From positions 62,001 to 126,000 of the forward strand of contig NC_134686.1 in NCBI RefSeq assembly GCF_024713945.1: a stretch of DNA of 64,000 bases, in the 5' to 3' direction. This document shows, piece by piece, positions 1-14,000 of this stretch (the first letter of the stretch is position 1; the number at the start of each line of letters is the position of its first letter). The notes beneath the pieces were generated by a model that made no database searches, had not been told where the DNA came from, and saw nothing but the letters and a program-made list of their open reading frames with translations. This stretch comes from Dermatophagoides farinae (lineage: Eukaryota > Arthropoda > Arachnida > Sarcoptiformes > Pyroglyphidae). The position numbers were made by a program, and so were the translations under genes.

Positions 1-3000
1 GCTACTACTTGTACATTTTACTACTACTTTGTCAATACTTTATTCCGAACAGCTACTATTAATGCATCCGTATTAGCTAGCAGTCAGATAAATAGATATC
101 TTCATTGATAGAAAAGTTCCACCACTCCTTTTCTAATATATATTTGTCCTCGTCTTGGATAATTTTGGTGAGCGAATGTGGATTCAATGATCATTTTTGG
201 GTATACACAAAAATGATCATTTGATAATGCTTCTGCTTTTAACATCTTGGTATCTTGGTATCTTGGTGTATTGATGATCAAATGATATCATCATTCGACG
301 ATCGCATTCATTCATTCAATTAATTCATTTGATCTATTCTAATTCATTATGACGCTTGTGTTTAATTAAATTCAGCAATGCATTTTTGTCACTATTGGAT
401 CAGCCTGAAAATTTCTCTTCGATTACCTCTGTGTTTTTTCGTCCGATGACTCTTTGTTATCAACAAAATCATCATTCTTCTAACCAATTCTCAGAGTCAC
501 AAAAACTTTGTTTCACATTGGAATTTTTTATCAATCAAAAGTTTTCAACAACAACAATAAACCAATGATCTTCAAATACTACCAATAAAAGCAATAAACA
601 TTTGTTATTGTCAGACAACAACAACAACAAGCAACAGACAAGTTATCTAATGATGAAAAATATGTGATCGCTCACATGAATGTATGATTAGTGCGTTCTC
701 GTTTATTGTTGGTCAAATTCATTCAATAGTGATGATTGTCAATCCTTGCGTTGATTTTATCATTTTTCCGTATAGATAATCAATTAAACATTTTAAATTC
801 AGTTGTTTGGTCGACTTTTTCAATAACATACATGCGACGAACATAACGTATTATCATCGTCAAAAAACGCAAAGGAAAAGGAAAAAACGTTTGTTCTATA
901 TTGTCGTCATTGAGAAGCTATCAAGGTATGGTGACCATTCGTTTTACACAACACAAGAGTAATGTTCTTCGTTTCGATGACGAAAATTGTGATACCGTTG
1001 ATGATGTAAATCAGATGAAAGATTCAGTCATTTAACTTTGATAAAGATGATGTTATCATTGAACCATTGTCAATCGATTCTCCATCCAATAGTATAGTAG
1101 TTGGTTTTTATGATTGATGAGGATGTTTGACATTTTGACAATATTTTCTCTGCCAAGACCAACACTCGAATTGAAATGTATTGAAATGCATTTTATAATG
1201 TATGTATTGTTTTTGTTTTTGTTTATCGAAATCTTTATCTCTTTCTCTGATACGTGATGAATATTAATGACTAAATATATGATACAACCATGTAATATTT
1301 CCATATTTTTGTGAGTGGCAATTTGAAGCTTTGTTTTCTATCTATATTACTAATAATGTTATTACACTAAAAAGCAATCTTTGTTTTGCTCTGATTCTTT
1401 CATGGTTTAGTTGTCCGTCAAGTCAAGAAGTTGACACATAGATGTCAGTTTTTTTGCTATTTTTTCATTGTTTGTTTTTGGTTTCAATCATTTGATCAAT
1501 GACAGTGACAAAATTGATGTCTATTTTTTCCAGTCAATTTTTTTTGTTAAAATCCTTAGCTCAATGGATCAATGACTGAACTTGGCATTGTTTGGCTATA
1601 GTGGTGGAAAAGAGAGAGAAAATGAAAAGCAAAAAATTTCGTATGCATAAAACTGATTTATTAATTATACTTTTGTGATTGTGATTGTGATGATATAGGA
1701 ATTAAAGCTGACACACAGCTGTTCTTTCCTATTGTTTCTCATCATTTGTTTGTCGTCGACTGAATAATGAATGTGTCATTACAATTCTTTGTCGCAATCA
1801 TGGTTTTGCTATATGATGACTATTCATTGCATTCTGTTTTCTGCTTTCTCTCCTCATTTTTGTTATTAAATATGGATGAACAGTTTCTTCCATTTTTTCA
1901 ATAAAATAATTCCTTATTATCGGTCGACGACGTAAGATAATAGTCACTGTTTTTATGTTGATCCTTATCATTGGCAATATAACCGAAAAAGGGTATACAT
2001 GATGCATGATGATTTTTCGTTTTCATAATCGCATCGTGTTATCCTATGATTGATGAAACAAACGTACATAGTGTCCATGGACTATTCTCAGTCAGTATAA
2101 TCAGTTTGTTTGGCTGTTGTATGCAAAATTAATCGTAGTTAGACTATTCTCTGCTTGCCATGGTTATTGTATCTCATCTCGTCTAATTTTAATTTTCTCG
2201 TTTTCGGTAACCAGGAAAAACATTTGGTGGATCGAAATGTCGATTTATGATTTCATATCTGTTGTTGCAATGCGATGACAAATTGTCATTGACCTGACCT
2301 AACTACTACTAGACACCTGTAGGTAAGTGGTATCCTAATGAGCAATAACAACCATATATTAATATATACCGTTCCTTTACAACAGGTGATGCTTAATGGA
2401 TCAATTAAATTTCCAACCATACAGAATCACATCATACATTTACAATCAACTTGTTCATTTCAATTTTTGCTCGTTTTGATGACGACGGGCGTTGATTTAT
2501 TTGTTTTCATTGTGCCTATACTTGCCACATTCATTCATTTGTTGATGTATCTGTGTGTGTGTGTGCATGTGTTTATGCGTCAGTCAGTGCTTCTTCAACA
2601 GTCAGATCGATTCTGTTTGATTGACTCGATGTTTAACTTTTTTTCTTTTTGTTTGTGTTTGTGGCTGATAATTTCACACACAATATGGCATATGGTTCAT
2701 ATGATTCTGATTGTTTTAGTAAACACATAACCAATTAAATTGGGTCAACAATGTTTCCAATCACTCTACAAGAATGGAATAAAAGCAAATTGAATTTATC
2801 ATTCATCACTCAACACCAATATCAGCAAGCAATATATTGATGGGCCATTGAATTCTTGTCTTTTAGAAGGAAAAAAATATCAAAGCACATGTAATGAGAA
2901 TTTAAAGCTAATTTTTTTATTGGCACATTATTCATAATAAATATACCGCAAGCAATAAACCAAAATATACATACCGACACAGATAAACTTTAGTGAACAA

Positions 3001-3341
3001 CTACCACTGTTTTGTGTTCGTGTGTGTATAGTATTGGATTTTGTCGTCGAAACATAACGAAATAACACGGCATACCGAGTTTCAAGGCTAAATATCTCCA
3101 CGGATATCTTTGATGTGCGGCATTCAACCACTTACACAGACAATCGAACACACCACACACGTAAGAAATTTCAGCTGTTGACGACAAAATAATTTGTCAT
3201 TCTCATGAAGATATACACTTGTAGCTGTATATTTGTGGATTCTTTATGAATCATTCACTAGTTCATAGTTTGAGTTTGTTTGTTCCGGAATCGAAAATTT
3301 TCCCATTTCAATATTTCAACTCATCATCATCATTTTGAGTC
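1..3341. other. Gene-poor flank upstream of the MAP4K gene
   Basis: No coding region could be supported here. The stretch is AT-rich with many short poly-T and poly-A runs and small (CAA)n and (TG)n tracts. The longest open frame (2338-2730, +) is rich in Phe, Leu and Ile in a T-rich region and has no recognisable motif, so it is treated as chance. The last few hundred bases probably hold the promoter and 5' UTR of the kinase gene starting at 3342, but no clear core promoter motif was identified. Confidence 0.6.
186..221. repeat. Short perfect inverted repeat (14-bp arms)
   Basis: Arms AATGATCATTTTTG (186-199) and CAAAAATGATCATT (208-221) are exact reverse complements with an 8-nt loop. Each arm itself contains the palindrome TGATCA. 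It could form a hairpin or be the remnant of a small foldback element; no function can be assigned. Confidence 0.6.
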
Positions 3342-6300
3342 ATGGCTATATCGTATTCAACGTCATCATCATCATCCTCATTATCCAATGGCAATAATCA
3401 AAACCATTTGGATATATCACGTCGTAATCCACAAGATGAATTTGATCTCTTACAGCGTGTCGGTTCCGGCACCTATGGCGACGTATACAAGGTAAGTGGA
3501 TTTTTGGTTAAATTTTCATCCATTAATCACGTTCATCCATCATCAATCAAGGCTAAACGACATTCAACTGGCGAAGTGGCCGCCGTTAAAATTATAAAAT
3601 TAGAACCGGGCGATGATTTTTCCATTATTCAACAAGAAATTCGTATGATGAAGGATTGTCGACACCCAAATATTGTCGCTTTTTTTGGCTCCTATCTTCG
3701 ACGTGATAAACTATGGATTTGTATGGAATATTGTGGTGGTGGTTCATTACAAGATATTTATCATTGTACAGGTCCATTAAGTAAGTCGGTTGATGATGCT
3801 TGTGCTGTTAATTAATTTTATTTCATCAGGTGAAGATCAAATAGCCTATGTGATACGTGAAACATTAAAAGGATTACATTATCTTCATTCAGTGGGCAAA
3901 ATCCATCGAGACGTCAAAGGTGCTAACATACTGCTGACCGAAGAAGGTGACGTTAAACTAGCCGATTTTGGTGTATCGGCTCAGATCACGGCCACAATCA
4001 GTAAACGGAAATCGTTCATCGGTACACCGTATTGGATGGCTCCCGAAGTTGCAGCAGTCGAAAGAAAAGGCGGTTACAACCATCAATGCGATATATGGGC
4101 TATCGGAATCACTGCAATCGAATTAGCTGAACTACAGCCACCAATGTTTGATCTACATCCAATGCGCGCATTATTCCTAATGTCGAAATCAAATTTCAAA
4201 CCACCCACACTGAAAGACAAGGCACGTTGGTCACCGGAATTTCATCAATTTGTCAAAATGGCCTTGACCAAGAATCCAAAAAAACGTCCTTCAGCCGAAC
4301 GGCTAATATTGCATCGGTTTTTATTTCCTCGTCCTGAATTAACCCGTGAACTGATAAAAGAACTATTGGAACGGGTGAATAATCCACAAAATTATCATAC
4401 GAATGATGATGAAGAAGATGAAACATACGAAGAAGCCCAACAATCGCTACCGCCGCAGCGAATTTCGTCCAAACGATCGGTAAGAAAAGATTATTTGCCA
4501 TCACAACCACCACTTATCGTCCAAATTTGGTCACAACAGGTTCAATATGAAGATTCCAGAGCGATTGGATGGAATAACAATAGCAATAATAATCACAATA
4601 CACCACACCAAGCAAATCGCTCGAGTTTTTATGCAAATTTTCAGCAGCACTATTCACCATCTCCTTCACCATCACCAATTTCATTATCGTCGGCAGCTCA
4701 ACAGCAACAGAATCGTGAATTACATTCTGTACGACAGTATTCGACACCGTCACCATTGATTGTGACACGTGTACAGATGCCAGGTGATACTAGTAGTTGC
4801 AAGCAACCACCAACATCAAATTCTAACGACTGTGATATTCCAAACAATCATAAATCTTCGAATCATTTGTATCAAGGGAAAAAATCAATTGTTGATGGTC
4901 ATATCGATAATAGTCGATTCTCTTCATCATCCGGTGAACATCGTGGCGGTGGACGTAAATCCCTATTGGAGATTGTTGATGAAGAATTACTTAATCGGTA
5001 TGTGCAACGTTTTTACCGAATCTGGCACATGTTTCATTTGTGATTTTTTTTGCAGTGGTCATTCAGACTCTTTGACTGCCCATGATCAACTATATTCATC
5101 TCAGTAAGACAATCTTGTTACATTTGAAACAATCATAAAACTTTAAAATTTTATTTTATTTTATAATCCTCAACCACGAAGGCAAACTCTTCCAATTGAT
5201 TCGTGTTCGTTATCAGCATCTCATCCACCACCATCAAAGGTAATTGATGAAAAAAAAACAGAAATCAATTAGCTCTTTTTCGGTTTCCTTTTTGCTATTG
5301 CTTGCCATGTGTGTCATTTTTTCATTTCTTTTTGTTTGATTAGTGTGTGTGTGTGCGTGCGTTTTTTTAAAATTTTGTTTTTCATTATGAAACTGGGCAT
5401 GTCTTTAGTATATGAATTTAGCATAGTTTTTATCGTGGTTTTAAGTGAAATTTTGACACATATTTTGTCCATATTTCAACCAAAGATGAGTTATCGAAAT
5501 AAATTACTCCAACAACAACAACAACAACAACAACATCTGAATAACAATCAATTTGCAGCCAATTTTCTTCAACACCATTATCGACAACGAAGTGAATCTT
5601 GTTGCAGGGAATTGTTTGCTCAACGACAACAACAAATCAGTGATTCTTCGCCCAGAAGATATCATTTATCAGCCAATAATTATGCTTCTGATTCAGCTGA
5701 TGAATTATTCGCTTTAAAGTCTTCGGGATTTTACGGTGGTAGTTCATATAATTTAAATTTTTCCAATACCGCAAGTAATAATGTTGTCGATACATCCAAA
5801 CATTCCATTTTTCGTGGCTGGGACAGGGAAAATTTTTTCAATTCAATTGGTCGTGATCGTGCAACACGACTATTATTTAAAAGCTCGCCACGTTATCGAC
5901 AACAACAACAATGTTCACCAATTCAAAGTTATCGTTCATCTCATACTGAATCTGAACCTCTGGTACCTAGGCCATCGTTTGTATTCGGTGCACGTGGTCA
6001 ACAATGTCCGCCAATGCCATCGAGTTCACCATCGCCACCACCATCTTACAATAGTATATCCGCTCATGAATTATGCCGTGATATTGTGAACGTATTTCCA
6101 AATGGTTCACCGTATCACCAGTTAAGAAATCCTGTATCAAAACCTGAACCACATCAACAACGACGTTCATCTCGACATCTCAGTAATACCACAACCGCCA
6201 TTAGTTATACGACTTTAACTGAATCATCAAATGTTGATTGCCAACGATCAACAAGGCAACGTCGGCCATTGTCGGTGAATCTTAATGATGAATCTTATCT

Positions 6301-8447
6301 GAATTGGAGTGCCAATACAATCGTAAGAAATTCGGAATTCTACTCAAGTTTTTTTTGGTTTTGTTTCCATTTTTTCTTGCTTCTGTTTTTATTGTTTTTT
6401 TTTTGGTTCATGATCTTTTGTTTCCAACGAGAGAATTAATTTGAAATTTAATTTGTGCAGGATGAAATCTTATCAAATGTTTGCAGCGATAATCGAATAG
6501 CCAATAAAACTACAGTGGATATCAATGATGACGATTCATTAAATAATCATCGACATTCCCATCTTCATGATGAACAAGATGAGGATCTAAATTCGGATAA
6601 TAATCCCCCACCGCCTCCGGCACCACCTTTACCTGACAATTTCGTACTACCCAGTTCAAATGTACGCTCTTAGTTTCGCTTAGCTTGCGAATAATGTTAA
6701 CGAAACTCTACACATTAAGAGATGCTAATTTTTTGCTCAATTTCAGATGAATCTTGACGATGACGACAATGGAAATGATGATGATGATGATGATTCATCC
6801 TTGTCGAAAATTCCACCAGAAGTTCCACCAAGACAACGTCGTAATCGTACCGGTGTAAAGACCAGTCAAAATAATGTGGTCTCAGCAGCAAAATCAACAA
6901 CGACGACAACAACATCGTTAAATCACAACAAGTCTAGTAGTAATCGACCATCATCACAGCCTCATAACTATGTGAATGGACTTCCACCGACACCGAAAGT
7001 ACATATGGGAGCTTGTTTCTCCAAAGTATTCAATGAATGTCCATTAAAAATCCATTGTGCTACCAGTTGGGTCCATCCAGATACTCATGATCAGCATATT
7101 TTATTAGGTATGTTGTTTTTTCTCTTCATTCTGTTCAATGGATAAATGAGGTTTTCATTTCAAACCATGAAAATGTCATCCAATGCTTAGGTTGTGACGA
7201 AGGAATATATTGTTTGAATTTGAATGAATTACATGACGCTACACTTGATCAATTGTTTCCACGACGGACCACTTGGTTGTATGTGATCAAGAATGTTCTA
7301 ATGTCAATATCTGGCAAAACATCGCAACTATATCGACATGATCTCGTGCAGCTTTATTCAAAAAAGAATCTCAATTTCGGTTTGCCTTCATCGGTCGATT
7401 CAATGATCAATCGAATACCAGGAAAATTGATGCCCAGAAAATTCATGTTGGCATCACAACGAGTGCCAGACACAAAAGGATGTTTAAAATGCTGTGTAGG
7501 ACGAAATTCTCATAATGGATATAAATATCTTTGTGGCATTTTGCAGAATTCAATATTCCTTATGCAATGGTACAACCCGATGAACAAATTCATGCTACTG
7601 AAAACATTTGAGCACTATTTTCCGCCCAGTAAACCAATAAACATGTTGGAAATGATCATCTCATCTGATATGGAATATCCTCTATTATGTACCGATGTTA
7701 AAAGCACAACAGACCCTAAACAATTTGATCTTACTTTGATCAATCTCAATCGAAATTCGAATGCCATTTGGTTTGATCGTGATCGAACATTAGACAGTGA
7801 TTGTAGTAGCCAAAGATCAAGCTCGAGCGTAATATTGGGTGCTGGACACAGTCTTGATTTCAATGATTTGGATATGGATGCATTCGGAGACGGTACTGAA
7901 ACAATGGTTCCTATGGGTCGGTCAAGCAAAAATGCTTTGAATCCGATTTCCGTGAAACAGACTGATTCGGATACCATTCTTATTGCATATGAAAGTAAGC
8001 CTTTTTTCATTTCTTTATTTTCACCATTTTTCAACTCATATTTACTTTGACTTTGATTGATTAGATCTGGTTAAATTGGTTGACTTGACTGGCCGATTGA
8101 AATCTAGTCGACAAAAGCCATCTGAATTTGAATTTGATTTCAATATCGATTCTATCGGTAAGTCTAATCCGTAACTAATGATTGGTTAATTGATATTTAT
8201 ATTTTATATTTAATTTATTCTAGTAACGTTGACCGATTCAGTACTGGCATTTCATACATATGGTATGGGTGGCCGATCATTTTTAGACAATGAAATTGTC
8301 CAAGATATTCAAGATCCTTCCAGATGTTTCAAAATGATTGGTGCGGATGATCAAACTGTCATATTGGAATCTCGACCATCAAATTCAAATACTCCAGATA
8401 CGCCTTCCAATCTTTACATTCTGACAGGTCATGAGAATAGCTACTGA
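3342..8447 (+). CDS. hppy (MAP4K3-like): Germinal-centre kinase, MAP4K3/MAP4K5 (happyhour) type, with CNH domain
   Basis: Ser/Thr kinase of the Ste20/GCK-I group, which in animals feeds stress (JNK) and amino-acid/TOR signalling. Model of 11 exons: 3342-3491, 3552-3780, 3830-4997, 5056-5103, 5182-5239, 5486-6322, 6461-6661, 6747-7107, 7191-7994, 8065-8157, 8224-8447; 1390 aa in frame throughout. Kinase domain at about 35-295: glycine loop G41-S-G-T-Y-G46, K63 in VAAVK, H152-R-D154, D172-F-G174, and the GCK signature GTPYWMAPE (191-199). The middle (about 300-980) is low complexity, rich in Gln, Ser, Asn and proline runs (PPPPPAPP), longer than in vertebrates. The C-terminal citron-homology (CNH) domain runs from about 990 to the end and finishes with the family-typical LYIL-GHENSY. 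Exons 4 and 5 are short and the least certain. Intron 1 is 60 nt and open, so its retention would add 20 residues in the N-lobe. Confidence 0.93.
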
Positions 8448-9329
8448 TATTCTTAGCTATTCATTAAGGCCATGAAACCAATGTCGAACAATGTGTGTCG
8501 AACAATCTGCCAAAGACGATTCGAGTTGGTGTGTGCCTGTTATTTATATTTGTTTGTTACTTATCTATATCTTTATTTAAATGACGACATTATTCATCAT
8601 CCTCATCACCCTGTCGCTCAATTTCATCGGTGTTGCACATGTTATAATCTCCATCATTGTCAAACATATTTGTCAATAGGCAAAGTTCCAATTTTTTCGT
8701 TCTCATTTGTCATATTTATATATTAGGAAAAGTTATAATGTGCAAATGACAAGAGAACCAGTGTTTTATTTTTTAAATTTTTTCCTTCATTGTCTGTTTT
8801 TCTTTTCTTAATGTTGTTTTTATTATTATATTCATTTAATATTATTTGCTTCACTCTTGATTGCTCTTGCTCGAGGATAAAACACAAATCAATTTCATTA
8901 CCAATCATTTATTACCATAAATTTTCTCTGTGCATTATTATATATATGAAAATTTAAAGTTATCAATTTTAAAATTTGTTTCATTACATTACATTCATAC
9001 ATGTTACACACACACACACACACACACATTACTGATAGCGATTTTGTTCGTTTCGTTCGCTTCGAAAAAATCAATTTGTTTGATAAAATAGCTCAATTTG
9101 TCTGTGTTTGATATTTGATATAATAAATGGTTATTATTTTGTCATTGCGTTTTGTTTTCAATTTTCATCGTTTTTCATTATTATGGCAATACGACATGAA
9201 GCGAAAAAATTAAATTAATTTGCTTAATTTGTTTTTCATAAGTTCTAATTGCAATTCTTGGTATAAATTTCCAACCAAAATCATTTGCAACTGTAAAAAC
9301 TGTTGAAATTGAATAGCAAATAGCAAGAA
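8448..9329. other. Intergenic spacer with a (CA)n tract
   Basis: Presumed 3' UTR of the kinase and promoter of the next gene. Contains a (CA)n microsatellite at about 9005-9028. No ORF with protein-like character and no RNA gene seen. Confidence 0.6.
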
Positions 9330-10061
9330 ATGATTCAAGCCAATGATTATAGTAACACAATTGATTCTGATGTTGGCGATAGTGAACCGGCATCAACGTT
9401 AAACGAAAATGAATCATTGCCAACATCAGGCAGCAAATTGATTGGCGATAAAATGGATGCCACTGATAAACACGGTTCTTTTGATACATTTGACGAGTTG
9501 TCATCGATATCAACATCATCGTCTTTGAGATCTTTATTACATTGCTCTTCAGGCACTTCATTATCATCTTGTGATAGTTTCAAGAAGAAAATCATTTTTA
9601 CAAGTCAACAAGATGACCAAAGTCTCAAGTCCGTTAGTTTGCAATCATTATCATCAATTAATTCGACCAAATCATTTAGCATTAGTTCGTACGAAACAAA
9701 CAGTGAACAAAGTTGGCAATTCAAAGCTCTTCAATACAAAGTGCCATTCAATATTAATCGGATAAGACAAAGATTAATTGGCCTGAAAAAATATAAATTG
9801 TCCACACAACCAAAAAAACCTATTGAATCCACAATCAATCAATCTGTTACAGAAACTTTAAAGCTATCGTTGGCAGAGTTCCAAGTCGATGATAAGATTC
9901 ACCATAAATGTGGCGGTATCGAGTATGTCGATGGTGTGGCATCAGCGTTAGTTAATAACCACAATGCTCGAAAAACAGTTTGCATCGTTTTTATTTTTAT
10001 CATTTCAATAATGATTTGGGAAATGTTGAAATTATCAAGTCGGATGTTTTCCATGTCTTAA
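9330..10061 (+). CDS. Unrecognised Ser-rich protein, 243 aa, possible C-terminal membrane segment
   Basis: Single open frame starting MIQANDYSNT. The first 110 residues are acidic and very Ser/Thr-rich (SSISTSSSLRSLL type runs), followed by a basic stretch at about 130-165 (RIRQRLIGLKKYKL) and then a more ordinary region ending IHHKCGGIEYVDGVAS. As written, the last 25 residues contain a hydrophobic stretch (VCIVFIFIISIMIW) that would be a tail anchor. Alternatively that stretch is an intron: a GT at 9979 and a strong pyrimidine-rich acceptor at 10077-10078 would replace the tail by NTPCCP and a stop at about 10097. The protein resembles no family I recognise. Codon use and composition look coding. 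An AATAAA lies at 10131. Confidence 0.55.
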   Translation: MIQANDYSNTIDSDVGDSEPASTLNENESLPTSGSKLIGDKMDATDKHGSFDTFDELSSISTSSSLRSLLHCSSGTSLSSCDSFKKKIIFTSQQDDQSLKSVSLQSLSSINSTKSFSISSYETNSEQSWQFKALQYKVPFNINRIRQRLIGLKKYKLSTQPKKPIESTINQSVTETLKLSLAEFQVDDKIHHKCGGIEYVDGVASALVNNHNARKTVCIVFIFIISIMIWEMLKLSSRMFSMS

Positions 10062-11056
10062 TTTTTTTTATTTTATAGAACACACCATGTTGCCCATGAT
10101 GAACTAGTCTTATATTTCCGTTAATGTTATAATAAATATGATTTCTAGCAACATAAAAGACCCACTAGTATTCTTGATAAGACAGACACCCAACTCATGA
10201 TTTATTCACATTTCAATCGAACAATGAAAAAGTGGGCACCAAATTGAATATTGATTTATTATTCGGGAGAGATTATGCAAGTTTCATGTGAACATGTTCT
10301 ATTCGGTGGCGGCATATGTTTTCAATGAGAAAAATATATCTGAATGAGAGAATAAAAAGCGAATAATTCACATCTAATCCATCAAAATTTGGAATCCATA
10401 AATACATCATAGTTAATTGAAAAAAAGAACGAAAAAAAAGAATCGATAAACGCAATTTTTTTTACAGACTAATCTTTATAATCTTTCCATTTATGTAGTA
10501 CTCACATTCAATCGATCTATTTGCAAAGTATCTTGTCATTATGATCACCTCATTATTATATAATCGCCGTATTTTCGTGCTTCTCTTTTAAACGTAAAAC
10601 GATTACTTGGTCGAAACAAAAGATTTACGAGCTGTTTTTTTCAATTAACACGGTACCAGATTTCTATACGATTCGAGAGGAAGAAAATACCATTCAGGTT
10701 CATCTCTAAGGGATCATTTCAATATTAATCAAACATTTCATTAAATTTATTATTAATATTCAATCAGCAATTACTACAGAATTGTTTCAATTTACACAAT
10801 AGATAAATTAATTTTATCCAAGTTCATCTCAAATGTTTTGTTTATGCATGATGATCAGGAATGAGGAATGATTGTTGCTGTGAAATTCATGACATGATTT
10901 CCAATTAAATAATCTGTTTTTTTCTCCTTTTTTTTGGTACGATTTGTTATGGTGCCAGTGTTTGTGAGAAAGCAAGAAAGAGCGGGTGGAAGACATGCTC
11001 GAGAGTGATGGCAGAATGAGAGATGGTAATGAGATTGGAAAGTGGGCAAATTTGAT
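10062..11056. other. Convergent intergenic region
   Basis: Lies between the 3' ends of a plus-strand and a minus-strand gene. Holds a plus-strand AATAAA at about 10131 and AT-rich sequence. No gene supported. Confidence 0.55.
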
Positions 11057-14000
11057 TTATTCGTCTTGTATAATCATCGGTTCATCAGCATTAAGATTAT
11101 GTGACTGATCATTTATGGTGTTGTTTTTGTCACATTCAACATGTGAAGATGATGACGATGAGTTTGGAACCATTTTCGGTATAGTAGCCATTGATGTCTG
11201 CGCTTGATTGGTCGATTTAATCGAACATGAAGATGTGGATGCCAATGACATTGATACAGATGAAGAACATAATGAGGACGAGGATGGAAAGGATTTTTTT
11301 AATTGTTTTTCTTCCATCATCAAACATTGTGCATAATTCGGACCAATCTTTTTCAATACGGCTGGATTAAGACTATGCGTACAGGCGGTCAGACATTCTG
11401 AACATAGTGGGCTTAATTGTCGTATTAATTTCAGCATCCATAACAGCATTTGTTGTGCTTGTTCTTCATCTTGATACATGCATTCAAAGTAACGTTTGAA
11501 CAGGTATAGATATTGAAAATATGTCAACCTAAAAATTATCAATTATCAATCAAATTGTTAGATGTAAAAATCAGACTGTATTACAAGAAATTATCAGTGT
11601 CTGTGTTCACTTTAATTGTCAAGTTATTGCCTAACTGAAATCTGATATTTCTCTCTCACACAAAGCATCATTTTTGCTTTTGTTTCGTATAGAAAAGACT
11701 CACTTGTCACATTTGAATGGGGAATGTGGTCGATCGAATGCGCCAAACAACAACAGATAAGTCATCTGAAAAAAATGAATAACATAGAATAGAATGACAC
11801 ATTTATATCGATTGACAAGAAACTAACCAAATTAAATACGGTGGGGTCTTTACGCCATTCCTGTGGAAACGATGTTATGTATTGTCGATGTGCGGCAGCC
11901 ATTTCTTTCTTGACCGATTGCTGAAACATATCCAACTTGATCATTGTGAATCCATTGTCGCTCACCTAATTGATTATTGATGTAAACGTAGATAAATAAA
12001 ACAATATAAAACAACAAGAATAAGAATAGACTTACGCCATTAAAAATGGCCCATGCATTCAAATTGTCATCAAAATTCTGTACACCTCTCAAGTGATACA
12101 ACATGTGCAATAAGTTATTCTTTTTCTTGATAAAACCAGTTTTATTTTGGCGAATCAATTCGGATATTTCGGATTCACACCAGAATTCTTCGTACAATTT
12201 GAATGATTTGTTTGCATAGAATATACCTCTTTCGAGGCTATCGAATATTGCACGTAGCTGATCATGTGATTGAGGCTTAGCAGAGATCATTCGACAGGTT
12301 GAATTGAGATATTCAATTTTTTCTCGTTCTTTAGCAAATAGTTTATGACGATAATGTTGATAATCGGCCTCGTTGATTCGAATATTCATCGTAGATGTCG
12401 ATGTTTGTAATGGCGCCGTGGTTGTGTAATCAAGTCCCATATGTATTCGTATATAAGGTTGCCATTTCTCTAGATCAGCAATCAATGCATGGTCTTGATC
12501 ACCGAAATTTCGGGCTTCAACTTTACATAGTTCGACTGATGCAAGATTACTACGATTATTATGACTATAGCCATTATTATCATCATAACGATTTCGAACG
12601 ATAGTCAAATGCGTATTATTCATTGAATCGCCATCATCATCAACAACATTTGATGAATTTTGTTGTAGATCATTTGAATAGCTGCTATTATGGTGATCAT
12701 GATAATTATTTAAATTGGATGGTAGATAATAATATTTATAATAATTTTCATCGTAAAAGTTGCTATAATTATATCTTGTATGAGCATTGATTGATGATCG
12801 CACGTGACTATAATTGAAACCATCATGAGTCTGTTGTTCAATGGATTCTATATCTTCTTCATCCACACCTATCAGTTTACTGGCAGTTATCAATGCTGCT
12901 GATGAATTATAAGGCACCAGCATTTGATTACTAGATTCTTCATTGCTATTATTATTGGTGCCTAAATACATGATAATATGATGATGATTGATTTTTGAAT
13001 ATCTGCATCAATGAAAAAATTTTCATCAAAACTTACCTCCTGATTTAGATGTCGAAGACTGCTGTTCAGAATAGGCACAAACTGAAACATAGGAAATCGG
13101 CTGACAATTCTCTTGCTTTTCAAGCACCTCTTCTATTCCATCTTCTTCTTCTTCGTCATTATTATCTTCATCTTCTGATTCAGCAATCAAGCTATCATCA
13201 TTTTCATTGTGTGTTGATACCACCAAAGCTGATGATGGTGGCCGAGAAGGAGGAGCTTGTTGAATGACAGAAACACTATTGAACAATGGTTGTTGTCGCT
13301 GCTGTTGATAAGAAAGAAGTTGAATAATCGATTCGGATCGAACGGGCTGTAGCATTTCATCCTTTTCCGCAGATGTTGTCGGTTGTTGATTCGATGTCGA
13401 TTCATTGGTGAGATCATAATCAGAGCAATTAGAAATGGAGAATAGATTCTCAGTCGAAGATAAATCTTTTGATAATTGAATTATTAGAATGATTAGAATG
13501 ATTAGAATGAAATAAATGTACAAACAAGTAAACTCGAAACTTACAATTGAATTCATTCCGTACATTAGGGTTAGATGATGAATTGACAGCTCCATGTTCG
13601 ATCTGTACCAAACTTGGAATGTCAACATAATCCATTGGATCATCCAAACCGCCAGTTTCTTGATCATTTATTTCAATGTCATCACTTGCTTGCGATGATC
13701 CTTGATCATGGCTAAGAACCTGACTATAATTTCCATTGATATGATTCGATGAGGATTCGGAAAGGCTTCGATTAGCATTTCGTATAATTTTTGGGGATTC
13801 AATTGATGAGGTATTGGTTGTTGAAGAATGTTGCTTCTGTCGGTTACGTTTGACACGCATACCTAGTCGAATACATTTATCCAAACGGCATGCTGAACAA
13901 TTTCGGCGATTCGATTTATTAAGCGAATCCATACAACGATTATGATTTCGACATTGAAGTCGTTCCTGTTCAACAAAAAAAAACAAACAATTATCATTAT

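Noticed and set aside
2338-2730. 130-codon open frame on the plus strand
   Set aside because: Phe/Leu/Val/Ile-rich because the DNA is T-rich, includes a translated (TG)n tract (CVCVHVF), no motif and no splice context.
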